NCBI GenBank assembly: GCA_963978545.1
Contig: OZ021733.1
Location: 28,519,330-28,583,329, forward strand
Direction of reading: 5' to 3'
Origin: Linyphia triangularis
Taxonomy: Eukaryota; Arthropoda; Arachnida; Araneae; Linyphiidae
Length of the DNA: 64,000 nucleotides
The notes under the pieces were generated by a model. The model worked only from the letters and a program-made list of their open reading frames with translations, searched no databases and was not told the origin of the DNA. Of this stretch, positions 12,634 through 25,800 are shown piece by piece (the stretch's first letter is position 1; every line of letters starts with the position of its first letter). The position numbers and the translations under genes are program-made.

Positions 12634-13540
12634 CAAAAACGAATCCAGAATTTTATTACGGAGGAAGCGGTGGCTGTTGAATAGCTTAGGTAAATTTTGT
12701 TGCTCTTGCGTTATATTACTATACCAGGGGATAACTTAGCTTTGATTATACAGGACATGTTACCAAGAGGTAAAAAGTCTCAATAACACAAAGCATAGTT
12801 CCCACTCAAATCACAGAATGAAAATCAATGACTTTTCAATTACTTTTAAGGACCTAAATAATGTTTTTAAGGACTGTTGAAAATTTGTTTTCAGGCCTCG
12901 TGTCTATACATAAATATCTAATAAAGTACATTCTACCAAAAAAGTTAAATGTTGGTGGATGCGTAAAAGTACCAATAAGTTGGAGAATTTCGATACGATG
13001 CAGATAAGTGGCGGTCACGCTGGGATAGCAAGTTCGAATTTTATTTTTATAAATTTTGCAGTTGGCCAAACAACATCTGCAAAAAGTAAGGACTTTTAAG
13101 GACCTCTAAGCATTTTCAAGGCCTTGAAAACAAGTTCAAAAATATTAAGCACTTTTACTGACTTTCAATGACTGTGGGAACCCTGCAAAGGCAACACAAT
13201 GGTTGGCTACGTGTGAATTTACGACAATAAATTAGAGTTGTCTACAACTATTTAATTCCGGATAAATTATTGTTAAATATGATAGACAGAACAATCTAAC
13301 AATGAATACATATACACATTGAACATTTTTAAACTATAATTTACTTTACTGTCATGCTTCGTCTTCTGCTTTATCAACTCCATTTTTTTTGGATGAGAAC
13401 ATTTATATTAAAAATATTCAATGACGATTTGTCTAATCTTGATTGATTTCATCCAAAGCCTGAGAGCGGCGCTCGTTAAAAAGGGAGCAGTCCATGAATA
13501 ACGGAGGGGGCAATCGCCCCCTCAGCTGGATCCGCCAATG
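12634..13540. mobile_element. hAT-like element inserted in the Tc1 copy
   Basis: The Tc1 protein reading breaks after ...HPVM and resumes at the other side. The flanks carry TGTTATGT (12626-12633) and TGTAATGT (13541-13548), 7 of 8 bases. The ends are CAAAAACGAATCCAG and, reverse-complemented, CATTGGCGGATCCAG. GGGGGCAATCGCCCCC is palindromic near the right end. It holds a younger MITE at 12794-13185. Confidence 0.8.
12794..13185. mobile_element. MITE with 5-bp TSD (copy 2), nested
   Basis: The ends are CATAGTTCCCAC and GTGGGAACCCTG. The 5-bp TSD CAAAG lies at 12789-12793 and 13186-13190. It is about 59 bp longer than copy 1 (11608-11940), with shared landmarks such as GATAAGTGGCG and AAGGACCTCTAAGCATTTTC. 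It sits inside the hAT element 12634-13540. Confidence 0.92.
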
Positions 13541-14022
13541 TGTAATGTTAATGGTGTACCCTGCCAGGGATGGATACTTCCAGCTGGACAATGCTCTTTG
13601 ACATACAGCTGGTATTATCCTCAGATGGCTCAAAGAGCATGATAGAGAATTTACCTTGTTTCGTAGGCCTGCACAATCACCAGATCTCAATCCAATTGAG
13701 AATTTGTGGGACGAGATTGAATGGGGCATTAGGCAGCTGGATCCAGTACCATAAAATTTTAAGGAATTGGAAAGTGCAGTTCATCGAATATGGTCTCAAA
13801 TTCCTTATACTAACTACCACTATCTCATAGAATAAATGCTAAGAAGAATTCATTAAGGGCAAAAAGTAGTTCAACATTGCATTGAAGGGGTGGTCATAAT
13901 AATTTGGATATTCAGTGTATATAAGATTAAGCTAAAATTTTTTGTTTACATATTTAATATAAATGGACATATATATAATTATGTAAATCATAATGTAAAT
14001 GGATATTATGAATTATATAATG

Positions 14023-14734
14023 CAGCGTTAGCCACCACGTGGCCCAGATTTGGTCGCAACAGTTTTTTCTGCGGCCCGCTGGCAGCACAGAATTAAAAAA
14101 AGAATAAAATTTCATGGTATGAACTTTTCTTTAACATAATTTTGTAATTTGTCCTAAATAGTAAGTGTTAACTATGTAGGGCAGAGTTCTCCACAACTTT
14201 CCACAAGAAACTATCTGAAGAAGCTTTCAGCGAGATGGTTTAAATCAAGAATAAATACAGGAATAACTTAACCTCATTTGGACAATTTATTAAGATTGAC
14301 TGCAACAAATACTGTGACAGACATCGACTCCATCATAAAATAAACTGAACGATTTCGACCGCCATCGTTTTACAATATTGATATCGATTAAAACAGAGTA
14401 ATCTGGAAGTACAGTGTAAATCTTTTATTAAAAGTTATACTTGATGATAATTGTTGTGTTGTAGGTCAAGTCCAATGTCACATTGGAACAATAAATTCAC
14501 TTTTTTTTTACTGATAATACAAATTAATATTTTTTAATTATTTGAAAAAATAATCAAATATCAATTGTAATTTTACTAAGATAAAAAAATAATTTTTTTT
14601 TCACTTTTCAGAAATGCTATATATTTTTTAATCGATAATAATTAAAGATACCTACATAAATTGGTCAATCCGGCCCGTGAAAAGCTCCAACATAAGTCAT
14701 ATGGCCCGTCTCTAAAAGTTAGTGGCGAAAACTG
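14023..14734 (+). mobile_element. hAT MITE, family A (copy 2)
   Basis: It starts CAGCGTTAGCCACCACG and ends TTAGTGGCGAAAACTG. A perfect 8-bp TSD, ATATAATG, lies at 14015-14022 and 14735-14742. It is the inverted relative of 1798-2460. No transposase is present. Confidence 0.92.
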
Positions 14735-15105
14735 ATATAATGTAATGTATATAATGTACATGGACAATGAATTGGAACCATTTGATCTAAATGAAGGTAA
14801 AGAACTCATTATAAAGCTCTTTAGATTATATGTGTTATTTAGGCACAATTTTCCATCGGGTACAAATGCAACCTCTTACACCCTCTTGGCTGCACCTCAG
14901 GCAATTTCACAATCAATAAGTAAAAAGATGGTAATTTAATTTTTTTCAATACATGCTATTCTAACAATAATTCTCTACAACATCTGTTAATTTCCTGTTG
15001 GGACCACCATGCAATGTTTAGTTAGAAATTTAACTGTCCAAAAACTCCTTATGTACCATGTCAGTGGAATTTATTAATTAAAGAGTAGTCCAACCTGAAA
15101 TTCCT

Positions 15106-15547
15106 AATGAGGAACTTGCACATGTGAGGAAAATGAATATTTTTTGTATTTTCTAGTGTTATCCAAAGAATATATTCGAGCAGTGAAATTATTTTTTATC
15201 TTTATGCTTTCAATTAATCAAAAATTGAGTTTGAAATTAGCCGAAATCAAAGCAGAAGTCACGTGACCAAAAACACATAAAAAAACCGTAACGTGGTTAC
15301 GCAGAGATAAAGTCACAAAACGAAGGAGAAACCTCACTCTAAAACAGGTTTTAGACTGGTACATTATCTACGCGTTGACGTTCACGCAAAAGTGGCTTTT
15401 TCCCGCCAAATCGCAAAGTGAAAAACTAAATATCTTTTTAACTATCTATCCAAGCTCAAATTTTTGAATAAATGGTATTGTTTTTCATGATTTTTCATCT
15501 ACTTTTATTTAAAAATAAAACCAAAAAACGTGAAAGTTCCTCATTGT
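15106..15547. mobile_element. probable MITE with AATGAGGAACTT ends
   Basis: AATGAGGAACTTGCACATG near 15107 is matched by the reverse complement AATGAGGAACTTTCACG ending near 15546. The target-site duplication is not clear, perhaps TA. The interior has no coding sequence. Confidence 0.5.
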
Positions 15548-15767
15548 AGAAAATTATTGTAAGAATAACAAATAATTAAAATAACATAGCTACTTTTTTA
15601 AAACATATATTCTATACCTCTAGTACTTTATAGATTTGCCATGAACAATTTATATTTTAGAGTGCATTGCTTATTGGATGGCTTAGTTTGAATAATTCAT
15701 ATATTATATGCTTGTTTAGGGTACTTTAAAGTAACACTTTTTTGAATAAATCATAAGGATCATTCAA

Positions 15768-16015
15768 ATCAAGAGCCCCAGCAAAATAATTTTCAAAGGG
15801 GTGCAGATGGCACACAAAGGGGAGTAATTTTTTTTTGTTTCAATCTTGATTTTTCATTTGACTACCTTAATGAAATTTTAATTATTAATATTTTAAAACC
15901 TATATCGTACTTTGATTTTCAGTGAATCAAACCACTTTTCTCCACATTACTTTTAATTTTCAAAAATCGAAGGGAGCAAGTGCACCCCCCATGAACCTTC
16001 CTGGCAGTGCCCATG
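15768..16015. repeat. dispersed repeat Y (copy 2)
   Basis: It shares ordered landmarks with 8168-8430. The right end reads GGGAGCAAGTGCACCCCCC...CCTTCCTGGCAGTG, and a similar end in the other orientation lies near 7204. It is probably non-autonomous. Confidence 0.6.
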
Positions 16016-16185
16016 TTTCAATTCAAAGCCATGCAATGCCAAACTCTTTGAACTGAACAAGCTATAGATATTGCTAGACCAGGGATATGTTTTAAACCTT
16101 TTACAGGGTTTTGTTTTTGTGAAAAATAATTTGATTTCCGAATAACTCTGTAAAAAAGAAAATCCTAAAAGAAAATGTTGAAGTG

Positions 16186-16210
16186 GGGGAAGGGGAGGGG
16201 GGGGGGAATG
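16186..16210. repeat. G-rich homopolymer tract
   Basis: A run GGGGGAAGGGGAGGGGGGGGGG-like tract. It has no other feature. Confidence 0.8.
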
Positions 16211-16848
16211 GAAATGTGTCAAGGATACTTTTATAACATGAAAACATACAATTCAATAAAACTTGAACAAATATACATTAAGTACCTAGTAGTTGTTTTA
16301 AACAGCCCTTTTTCTAGTTGCAATTTTTTTTAAAGGATCCTACTTTCAAATTTGTAATACAGTGAAGGGTCAATAAAAGGATCCAAATTTCTTCCCAACA
16401 AACACCTTCATGTTTGCTTTGGTGAGTGACAGATGGAGGCAGTAAGGCTTGATCTTTTTAAATTAATTTTATAACCTTGGATTTAGGTTAACTCCCCAAA
16501 ACTACAATTTATAAGAATCCGTCATTTGAGAGTTAATCCATAATGCTCAAAAACCTTCACATGTATCAATCCTATAAAAATACAATAGCTCAACTATGGA
16601 GATATTTTTTGCTATCTCTCATATTTTTAATTTATATATATAGATAGTGAATCATTTTTATAACGTAAAATTGATGAGTAGGTACACAGATATTACAATA
16701 AAACTAATTTAAATACAGTTTATTTGTAACAATTATTTCCTTAGGGTGTTCAAAGTTCTGTCTGAATGCATAGGAAAGTTGATTAGTAAAAATTCATTCT
16801 AATGTGGGACACAGAATGAGTGACGTGACAGTTTCAGAAAATTGTTAG

Positions 16849-17107
16849 CAGGAGCGTAGCCAGGGGGTGAGATATATCCCCCTCCCAAAAAATTTCTAGT
16901 TGCTAATAGAACGAAAAAATCAAATGATTTTTTTGTTTAAAATAATACATTTATTTAAATGTTTTTAAATTTTTAAATATATTTAAAAAAATTACCTGCT
17001 GTTTGGATTACTAAATGAATTCGGAAATAGAAACAAAAAAGATTTTATGGTTTATTGACTTATAATTTCATATCCCGTCCCGAAAAAAATCTCTGGCTAC
17101 GCCCACA
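16849..17107. mobile_element. hAT MITE with GCGTAGCCAG ends
   Basis: The TIRs are CAGGAGCGTAGCCAG and the diverged inverse CTGGCTACGCCCACA. The TSD is ATTGTTAG (16841-16848) and ATTGTTGG (17108-17115), 7 of 8. At 259 bp it is non-coding. CAGGGGCGTAGCCAGG-type ends are widespread in hAT MITEs. Confidence 0.85.
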
Positions 17108-17115
17108 ATTGTTGG

Positions 17116-19271
17116 CATGCCATAACCAGTTGGTTTACCCTTTAACTCTTGTGGCATATACTACAACATAAGTGGTGTAAATAGTCTTGGGCATATCTTG
17201 CTTTCAAGGATGGTATTTGTCTTTATCTTGTGGAATTTCTTTTTACCATCTTTTACTTTTCAAAATTAAATTCGCTGATTTAATTCCCTGATATTTCGGA
17301 ACAGGAGCAGCAACGGATCACATTGGCGATTTTTTTCCGAATTGAACTGGGTGGATTGGCACTTTGTGATACTTCTGGCTACCCCACTTTCATACACTAT
17401 GTTCCACAGGTTTTTATGAGGTAGTACCCTAGCAGCTTTTACATTGCATATCAGTCACCCTTTTTTTTTAAAATGACATCTCCCGCATGTTTCAATTAGC
17501 CATTTTAGACAGCAGTTTATGTGGATCATGTTCATTTCTGAACACCCTAAAAAATATTAATATTTATTTCAAATTTCTGGAGTCGTACTAAATTCTCAAT
17601 TTTTTTATTGCAGAAATACTTGTGCAAATTCTAATAATTATTCAAATACTAATAAATTCAAACCTTTTAGGGAATATGAGAGAATTACCAGAAATCATTT
17701 TGGGTGCGACATACCAAGATTACTTCTGTGCAGGTGCCAAAAAGTTAATTGTGACGTTCCCCCCCCCCCCCCCACTAAATATTTGCCAGTTAAAAGTTTG
17801 TATCCTAATTTGGATCATTATAAGCATATAGTTTCCAGAATAAGTTGTTTAGAATTTTCATTGAGCAAGGGCCAAACTGCGCTGGTTTGCCGGATAAGAA
17901 TATAATCCATTAAACACAACATGTTAAGTACTGGGGCAAAATTTTACGTAATATTTTTAGATAAATTTACATCTTAATTTCAGAAACTAAGCAAAAGAAA
18001 CACATAAAAAATTCAATTAAGTACTACAGAACTCATTTTATATGAAAAGTAGCAAACAACTCATAAAAGACATTTGGTTCATTTAGAATACGATTATAAA
18101 ATTTGAAATTTTTGTGTTTCAAATATCAAGTAGATTTATAGGAACATTTTTTCGTAATTTTAGTTCTAATGTATACACAAAATTAAGGATTGTTTGAGAA
18201 CCATACAACACAAGGCAAACTTTTAATTATGTTTCAGGAAAAATGGGGTTTTCATATTTTTGCAGTCTATCAAAACGAAACATTTCAAACAATGATACTA
18301 TTGCATACTCAGAAGCAGAATTGTTAAATTGAAAAAATACCTGTAATTAAAAATCTCATTTTATTTTGAAATATTTCTTATTTGCACAAAGGGAATATTT
18401 CGCTAGAAAGAAATACATTTCCTCTACAAACTTCTTTTATAAGGAAGGATATTGCACTTAGATGATAATAATATAAACCAAAGGGACTTTTTAATTCAAC
18501 ATGATTGCACTTAGTTAACATAAATCAAGATCTCACTAAACTAGCAATCATGAACATATTTAAAAGGAAATACTTATTGAAACAAAGTACTAAAGTATAG
18601 ATTTGATTTAAATCCTTGTAAGCATACTCAAAAATTATATTCGAATAAGCAAATGTGCATCAATAACCTGCCCATCTCAAACATTTGAAAGAAAAACTTC
18701 GAATGAAACAAAACAAGCCTTATCACATTCTTTAAAAGAACATAGAGACAATATAAGCTTCAAAATGTTATAAATTTAATCACTTACTATGACGAGGAAG
18801 CTCCTTTTAAAAGAAAACACATCACTAACTTTACAGACGATCAAGAAAGTACACACACAAAAAGGGGGGGTGGGAGAAAAAAAAAAAAGAAAAATTATCA
18901 AAACATGTCAAGAATTCCTACGCAAATTCCGTTTTCTCTTCACTTCTCTTGATGACTACAATCGACGCTATACTGTAGCATCAGAAACTAAAGTAAAGGT
19001 TCTTCAGGAAGAAATGTTATTGAATTATTTTCTACTTATTAATATTTTAGACTTTATAAACTAATATGTTTCAAATTTCGAATCAACATTCTACAAAAAT
19101 ATGCTGTCTGAAAAAAAAAATATCAGCCTTCTTTTATATTTATTCATCACATGATCTAAGTTCTTTCGTTATCAACAGAGGAAAATTAAAATATATTTCT
19201 TTAGTGTTTATAAATAAAAGAAAGATAAGATTGATTTTATTTTTATTTACATAGGAGTTCGGGGTAGACAT
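17116..19271. other. intergenic sequence upstream of the zinc-finger gene
   Basis: A poly-C tract of about 15-16 bases lies at 17760-17774. An open stretch at 18789-19064 on the plus strand has no homology I recognise and contains a purine run. On the minus strand a good splice-donor match (GTAAGTG) lies near 18784-18790, so a non-coding exon of a divergent transcript is possible but unsupported. Confidence 0.35.
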
Positions 19272-19281
19272 TGCGCAAGCG
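19272..19281. promoter_or_regulatory. NRF-1-like site upstream of the zinc-finger gene
   Basis: TGCGCAAGCG differs by one base from the core of the palindromic NRF-1 motif (GCGCATGCGC type), which marks TATA-less promoters of many housekeeping genes. It lies about 430 bp before the predicted start codon. No TATA box is evident. This is an inference from one site. Confidence 0.3.
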
Positions 19282-19714
19282 TTGAAAACAAGAACTAGTT
19301 TGTATGTTTGTTTTTGTTCTGTTAGTTTTGTTCTGCTGGTTGTGTATATTTTGTTTTGCGCTGTCAATCGTTGCCGCTAATCGCAAAGATGGTCGATTAG
19401 TATTTTCAACCGCTATCTAGACCATAACAGGACTATCACACCAAAATCTACTGTTATAACATATGTTCCGACCAAATCGGATAACCAATCCGTGTAAATG
19501 AATATTTTCGACAAAAAAAAAAGTGTTATTTTGCAGACATGGGGTGAAAAGATAAAAACACTTTTAAAATTTCCAAAAATTAATTATGAATCATAAATTA
19601 TGATTCAATTCATTATGAACAATTAATTATGATAAAAAAAATCCTCCATTTGACAGCTGTGTTCAAGTTTCTTTAACATATAGTATAACTAGTTTTAATG
19701 AGTAATTTCCTATA

Positions 19715-19878
19715 ATGGCTCAAGTTTTGCTTGATCAAAAAGATAACCAGCTCAGATTGAAAAGAGGACTTTATGAAATTGCCCAAAAACTCCTGAACTC
19801 AGATTTACAATCAGATGGTGAGCCTGCATCGATATCTAGTAGGCTGAGGCGAAGGAAGACTCCCTCTAAAGCTGAAAC
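19715..19878 (+). CDS. zinc-finger gene, coding exon 1
   Basis: It encodes the first 54 residues plus two bases of codon 55, beginning MAQVLLDQKDNQLRLKRGLY. The donor is GTGAGT at 19879. Linkage to exon 2 rests on matching phase and strand and on the lack of any other plausible 3' partner. No homology to a known domain is seen. This exon is less certain than exons 3 and 4. Confidence 0.65.
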
Positions 19879-22800
19879 GTGAGTATAAAGTGAAATTATT
19901 TTTTGATCTTATGAAATCAACTGCCTTCTAAAATAAACTTTCAGGTAGACTAAATTTATCGCTTGAAAGAAGATTGTCCCAGTTGTCAGGTAACAGGATT
20001 ATATATAGCAATCTTAATTTGAATTGCATTATTATTTTTTCTCTAAAATTATTTTTATTTTGATTCTAATATTAGAAGTAAAATTATGACACTGTGTTTC
20101 ATAAAAATATGCATATACTACTATTATTTTAAAGTGAAAATCAAAATTTTGTATTGTGGCCTTCTTCCAAATGGTCAAAATACTCCAAATGTTTGGAATC
20201 AAGGGATAAACAAGTTTGCAAAAGAAGGGGGAAATATAGTAAACAATAAATACATTAAAGATCTATTCATCAATTATTTATTATTTGAACAATTAAAATT
20301 GTAAATAGCAGATTCACCTTTCAATGAATAATTTGGTCCATATATAATAGTTTTCACTCAAGGTAGTGTTTAAAGGTATAATATAGAGCACACCAGCAAT
20401 ATCTTAAAATGCACACTCTTAGTGCACCAAAACATTAAGAACCTTTAACTGTGATTTCAGATGTTATACTTTAATTTTCTTCCAAAAACACAGTTTTGGA
20501 ATTTTTATTTACAACTAAATGAAACAGATAACAAATTATGCCAATCTTAAAACACAAACTTTTCACAAACACCACTCTAACATGACACAAAATAGTGAAT
20601 GAAGGTACTAATTATTTATTTATGAATTCTTCAGGTTAAGGTTCCTTCTGCTTGTAACTATATATACTATAGGTTGGGATATGGAGGTAATTTCAAGTTT
20701 CAGTGGCTCATGGTAAATTTTAATATGGTACAAAAATTCTTTTCTTATTTTAAAGACTATAAAAGTGATAAAAATACCCACAAAATCATGCGTGTTTGGG
20801 TAGGTATACCTGATTTTTATATCCTCTGTTAATGAAACGGTGCCAAGGTTTTAAACTACTCTCGTTTTGATAAATACATGGTTTACCAAATTTGTAAAAG
20901 AAAAGTTGGAAGTGAATGTATTTAGGTTAATTGTTTGGCTACCTAACATACTTTGTGGTTTATTATAAAAATAAACAAAACTTAGAAGTACGTTTGAAAA
21001 CATTTTCTTATTTTAAAAATGTAGTCTTAAGGTTTAATATTTAAAATATACCTCTGTAAAAGGTATAAAATAATGTAATGACTATTCACAGATAGATTCC
21101 TTAATAATGGTGTAAAATTTTAGCAATAGTCAAAATGTTACTTCCAAATTTGAAACTGTGAAACATCACTCACTATTAGGATTTTTACTATGAAAAAATA
21201 CTTTTACTGCCATATTTTTTGTAATAAACACTTGCTACACAGATTCCTAACATTCTGGAGAATGATCCTTTAAGCACTTGACCCTTATGAATTTATGACT
21301 GCAACAGCCTTTTTCGCCTTGTCATAATGTAAAAAACCTTTAAACTGTCACTAACGTAAAAGAAAGAACCGATGAAGATAAGGTCATACAGAAGAGAAAA
21401 TATTCGCTTGACATGAGGACTTGGAATCAAGCCTTACCTGGCTGGCCCTCTGCATTCTCTCTTTTCAAAGTGAACTAACAAGGCGTTGATTGTGACAGAT
21501 AGTCCCAGATTGGTATTTGGGTTGTCCTTATGGGAATTTCTGGTTTTCCCTCTGTTCAAAACACAAATGCAGTATGTTTTCCATTGAAATTCCTCCTGGA
21601 AGGCATCCCTCATATGGAATGCTCTCGGTATCCAGATCTTGATTAACAATGTTCCCACACTGTATGGCCTAGGTGTAACTTTTGCACCAGAAAAGCTCTA
21701 GTACAACAAAACATGATATTAAGAAAATTGTACAGTACCATTTTACAAGAGCATGGAAACTACGACTATACTAGAGGACAGGATGTGAGCTCACTGAATA
21801 TGCTGTAGGAACCGGCTCCCCTATCTTTGTAGAGTATTGAGTGAGCTCAACTCATCTCGTCCTCTAGTATAGGTAATCATCAGGTGATAAACAATAACAA
21901 CTAGTACTGTTACTGGACCTTTGTGAAGTGATAATGCAAAAGGGGTCTATCTTGATGAGTTAATAAGGGTGAGAAATGTGTTGCTCATTAATGTTACTTA
22001 CTTCAATCATAGACTGAGAGGCGACAGCAATTTTTGGACCCCATCGAACATCATTCTGATTTTTTTATAGAAATTAGAGAAAAGTTAGTAGATTACGAAT
22101 CCACTGGTCTGCCGTGGCAAAAATGGCCGAAACTGGTCAAAAATCGATTTTTAATAAGTTGAACTAAATCCAATTGTCAAATGAGCCATAACTTGCCAAA
22201 TAATTAGCATTTTTTTTTATTTGGTAACCCTCACTCTTTAATTATCAATTAAGAAGGTTGCAGACGATTCAGATATCTGGCGACGGTCTACTTGCATCTA
22301 TTAAAAATGAGCCAAGTTGGCAATAAACATTACGTCACGGATAACGTAACTGATGTCGCCAATTTGGCTTACTTTTAAAAGATACAAATTTTCCAAGCCA
22401 GAGATCAGAAATCGTTTGCGCTTTTTCTCATTGAAAATCAAAATGCAGGGTTGCCAGATGAAAAAGTTTGTTCTCTTTTTGGCAAGTTATGACATATTTG
22501 ACAATCGGATTTTAGTTCAACTCATTCCAAGTCGAGTTTTGATCAGTTTCGGCCATTTTTGTCACGGCAGACCAGTGGATTCCTAATCTACTCACTTTTC
22601 ACCAATCTCTATAAAAAATTCAGAATGATGTTCGATGGGGTCCAAAAATTGCAGTCGCCTCTCGGACTATCATAATTAAACTAATTTTCAAACAGAGGGC
22701 ATTGACATGTTCCTGGTCTGGGAACATTATTTGTAAAGAAGAAATTGACGATGGAGACAGACGTGCTGCAAGTTACATGTTTAATTTGATTTTCTTAAGT

Positions 22801-25800
22801 TAAAGTTGTAGTTGTTGCTAGGTGGCCATAGAAAGTATTTCTTTATAATTATTGATACCAGATACAGAACATTATTATTAAACGGACATATCAAACACTC
22901 TCCTCCTAAAAAAAAAATTAAAGTTACAAGTTGACATTGTATAATTATTAACTACATAATCACATAAAAATTATGAAAGTAATGACTTGTTAAGTTCTTA
23001 AGAGTTTATAAATTCAGTCTTTTAGATGGTTTTATGTTTCACTTTGGTCGAGTTTTCAACAGGGAGCTTGAATTTAAAACTGGAGAACACTCAACAGTCT
23101 TAGCAGGGGTAAGCGGTGTTTGAACATCTGCTTCACACTCAGGTTTTTCTTCGAGTTTATCTTGGTTTTAAGATAGGTGTTCGCATTAATAGTTTTTATG
23201 ATTCACCCGAAAACCATTTAATTTCCATGTGATGAGTAGAATAAACCCATACTTTTTCATGTAAATCAAAGTATCTCAAAGCCTTTTCTTGAGAATGAGA
23301 CTTTTGAGATTCTCTATACTTTTTCTCTCAAGTAAGATGATCACTTCAAAGCTGTGTGAGCTTTGTTTAAGGTGTAAACTTGAACAACAGTTCAGCAGGA
23401 GTTTTCAGAGTGACAGAAGATGGCGTATTTCTATAAGCAACTCCAGCACTATCTAGCCTATGTTGGAAACTATCATACTGTGGGTTGCAGAAATTATGTT
23501 TCTTTAAGATGTATTTAACAATATTGACAGATTTTTCTGCTGCTCTGTTTGAATTTGGGTGATATCCCAAGCAACGCAACCATATTGTTTCAATGTGGTG
23601 TCAACGTTAAATACCAACATGCACAATGTTGTTTCAACGTGGAACTGCAACGTTGTTTTCAAGCGGAAGTGTTCACTTAAAGGAGCGTGGATACAATGTT
23701 GAGTGCCAACGTTGTTTCAACGTAGATATATCACACTGCTTCCACATGCTAGCTATTGCCCACGTGGTTTCAATGTTGAATGTCAATATTGGTTCAACGT
23801 GGATTTGTCACATTGTTTCCACGTGAGAGTGTTCATTTTTGCCAATGTGGTTTCCACGTTGAATGTCAATGTTGTTTCAACATGGATGCATCCCATTGTT
23901 ACCACATGATAGTGTTCACTTTTACCAATGTTGTTTAAACATGAATCTTCCACATGAGTGTTCAATATTGAATCTTGCCAATGTTGTTTCAAGACACACA
24001 TCCCATAATGCTGTTTTTACAGCACTATAGTTCTTGAGCCCAAGAACTAGTGCTGTAGAAACAGTTTTTCTGGAAAGTATGTCTTGAAACAACATTGGCA
24101 AGAATCAGATTGAACACTCATGTGGAAGATTCATATTTAAACAACATTGGTAAAAGTGAACACTATCATGTGGTAACAATGTGGAACACCCATGTTAAAA
24201 CAGTATTGCTCATATTTTTCATATTCACATTGCACATATTTTTTGGAAGGGGTTATGAAATTAAAATTCAAAATACCATTTAAAGTTGCAATTTTAAGCA
24301 AAACAAATTATTGATTTTTGTATTTTAATAGATAACAGAAAAAATTTGGAAGCGAATGTATCCTGCCTACTTTCCTAAGCGCTTGTTTTGACACATTTTT
24401 TTCACATGAATGTGTTTAGTTTTATTAGCACTGTAAAGTTTAAGAGTATATGCATTATAGAAACTCTCATTTAATGAAAAGAAAAAGTTAAAACTAGAAT
24501 ATTTTCCAAGTATTGGCTTTATGAGTTTCCAACTACTGTTACACAATATATCATCTTTTAGTAGGTAGAATATCATTTTGTGAAAAATTAAACTTTCCTT
24601 TTATATGCAGAGGATTATTCTGTACAAAAAATTTAATTTTGCTCCAATGAACCACAATTAAAATTAATTATAATATTTGCTTCTTAATTATCTCTGAACT
24701 AATCAAATTTGAATAAAAATTATACATATATATTTTTAAACTGTAAAAATAAATCATAATGTTCAAAATAATTTTATTTCAAAAATAGCATGCATAACAT
24801 TAAAACAAATGTTAATAAAACAAATATTAATAATTACATGTAACAGTAACAGACATAGTCCTAACACAATTACATAGGTACAAATACCTTTCAAATTGTT
24901 TCTAAGTTCACACTTTAAACCAGCAAATAGAAAATTATAAGATGATTAAATATATATGTGCTAATTTTTAATGACATATCCCATTCAGAGCAACTTCAAG
25001 ACCCCATTTAATGACAGTAAAATAAGAAAGGAGATACAAAACAATTATTTAAGTTTGTGAACCATATGTTATAATCCATGTTTACAATCCACAATATCAT
25101 TCCCAAAAATATTCCACATCTCTGTCACAATCAGCAGCCTTAATGTCACTCCACGAGCTTCTTTCGCCTCCTCATTGGTTGTTTTCATAATCTCTAAAAT
25201 AAAATTACCTTTATTTAATACAATAAAGCATTCAAACATATATTTATATAGATATAACTGTTTTCCAATTTTTAAAAGTAGACACCATGCCAAAAATAAT
25301 AATAAAGAAATACGACGTGTAAAAATGCTCAAATCCAACTCTGCTACTTAAATCGCCAACCAAATTCAAAGATTGAATATATTAATCAAGATAATATCCC
25401 TTTTTTATGACTTAAAAAAATCCCTCTCTCGCGTTGAAAGCGATCCCCTTGTTTTGGATGGTTTTAAGTCAATGCCAGTATGCAGAAGCACCCTTCATAT
25501 TATGGTTTGCACATTGGACTGACCAAAGATCACACGACCATTTAAGGCAATAACAGACTTATTTCAGAATATCATGCAATGACGATACACAATATAGTTT
25601 AATCAAAAGTAGATTATGTAAAAAAAATTCGAAGGCAGATGCAGAATACCAATGTTGCCTACTCCCACCCAGTATTTGAAAACTAAAATGAAGAGTAGAA
25701 AAATTTAAAGGAAAAACATATAATATAGGTTTTTAATTAATGTTATATTTCAATAGGAAACCAATTATAATTTTTGAAAATTCTAGATTGAAACAACTTA

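Larger units (their letters stand above)
11960..13919 (+). pseudogene. Tc1-like transposase pseudogene and element, interrupted
   Basis: The helix-turn-helix part starts near 11979 (GMIV...). The catalytic part is seen as DWTADDWKRFMWSDE (first Asp), GGGGNIIVWGMFSWHC, LNAQGYL, then GYFQLDNA (second Asp) and SPDLNPIENLWDEIEWG (third acidic residue). Several stops and shifts break it. It is split at 12634-13540 by a hAT-type insertion. The right terminus reads ...TTGGATATTCAGTGTA, ending at 13919, as expected for a Tc1 TIR followed by a TA target. The left TIR is not visible. The protein subtype is frequent in arthropod genomes. Confidence 0.88.

Noticed and set aside
18789..19064. A 91-residue plus-strand gene
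   Set aside because: Low complexity (Lys/Thr and a purine run), no recognised domain, no clear splice or translation context.
23566..24240. A CRISPR-like array
   Set aside because: Motifs are variable, irregularly spaced and palindromic, and lie at the end of a eukaryotic transposon.
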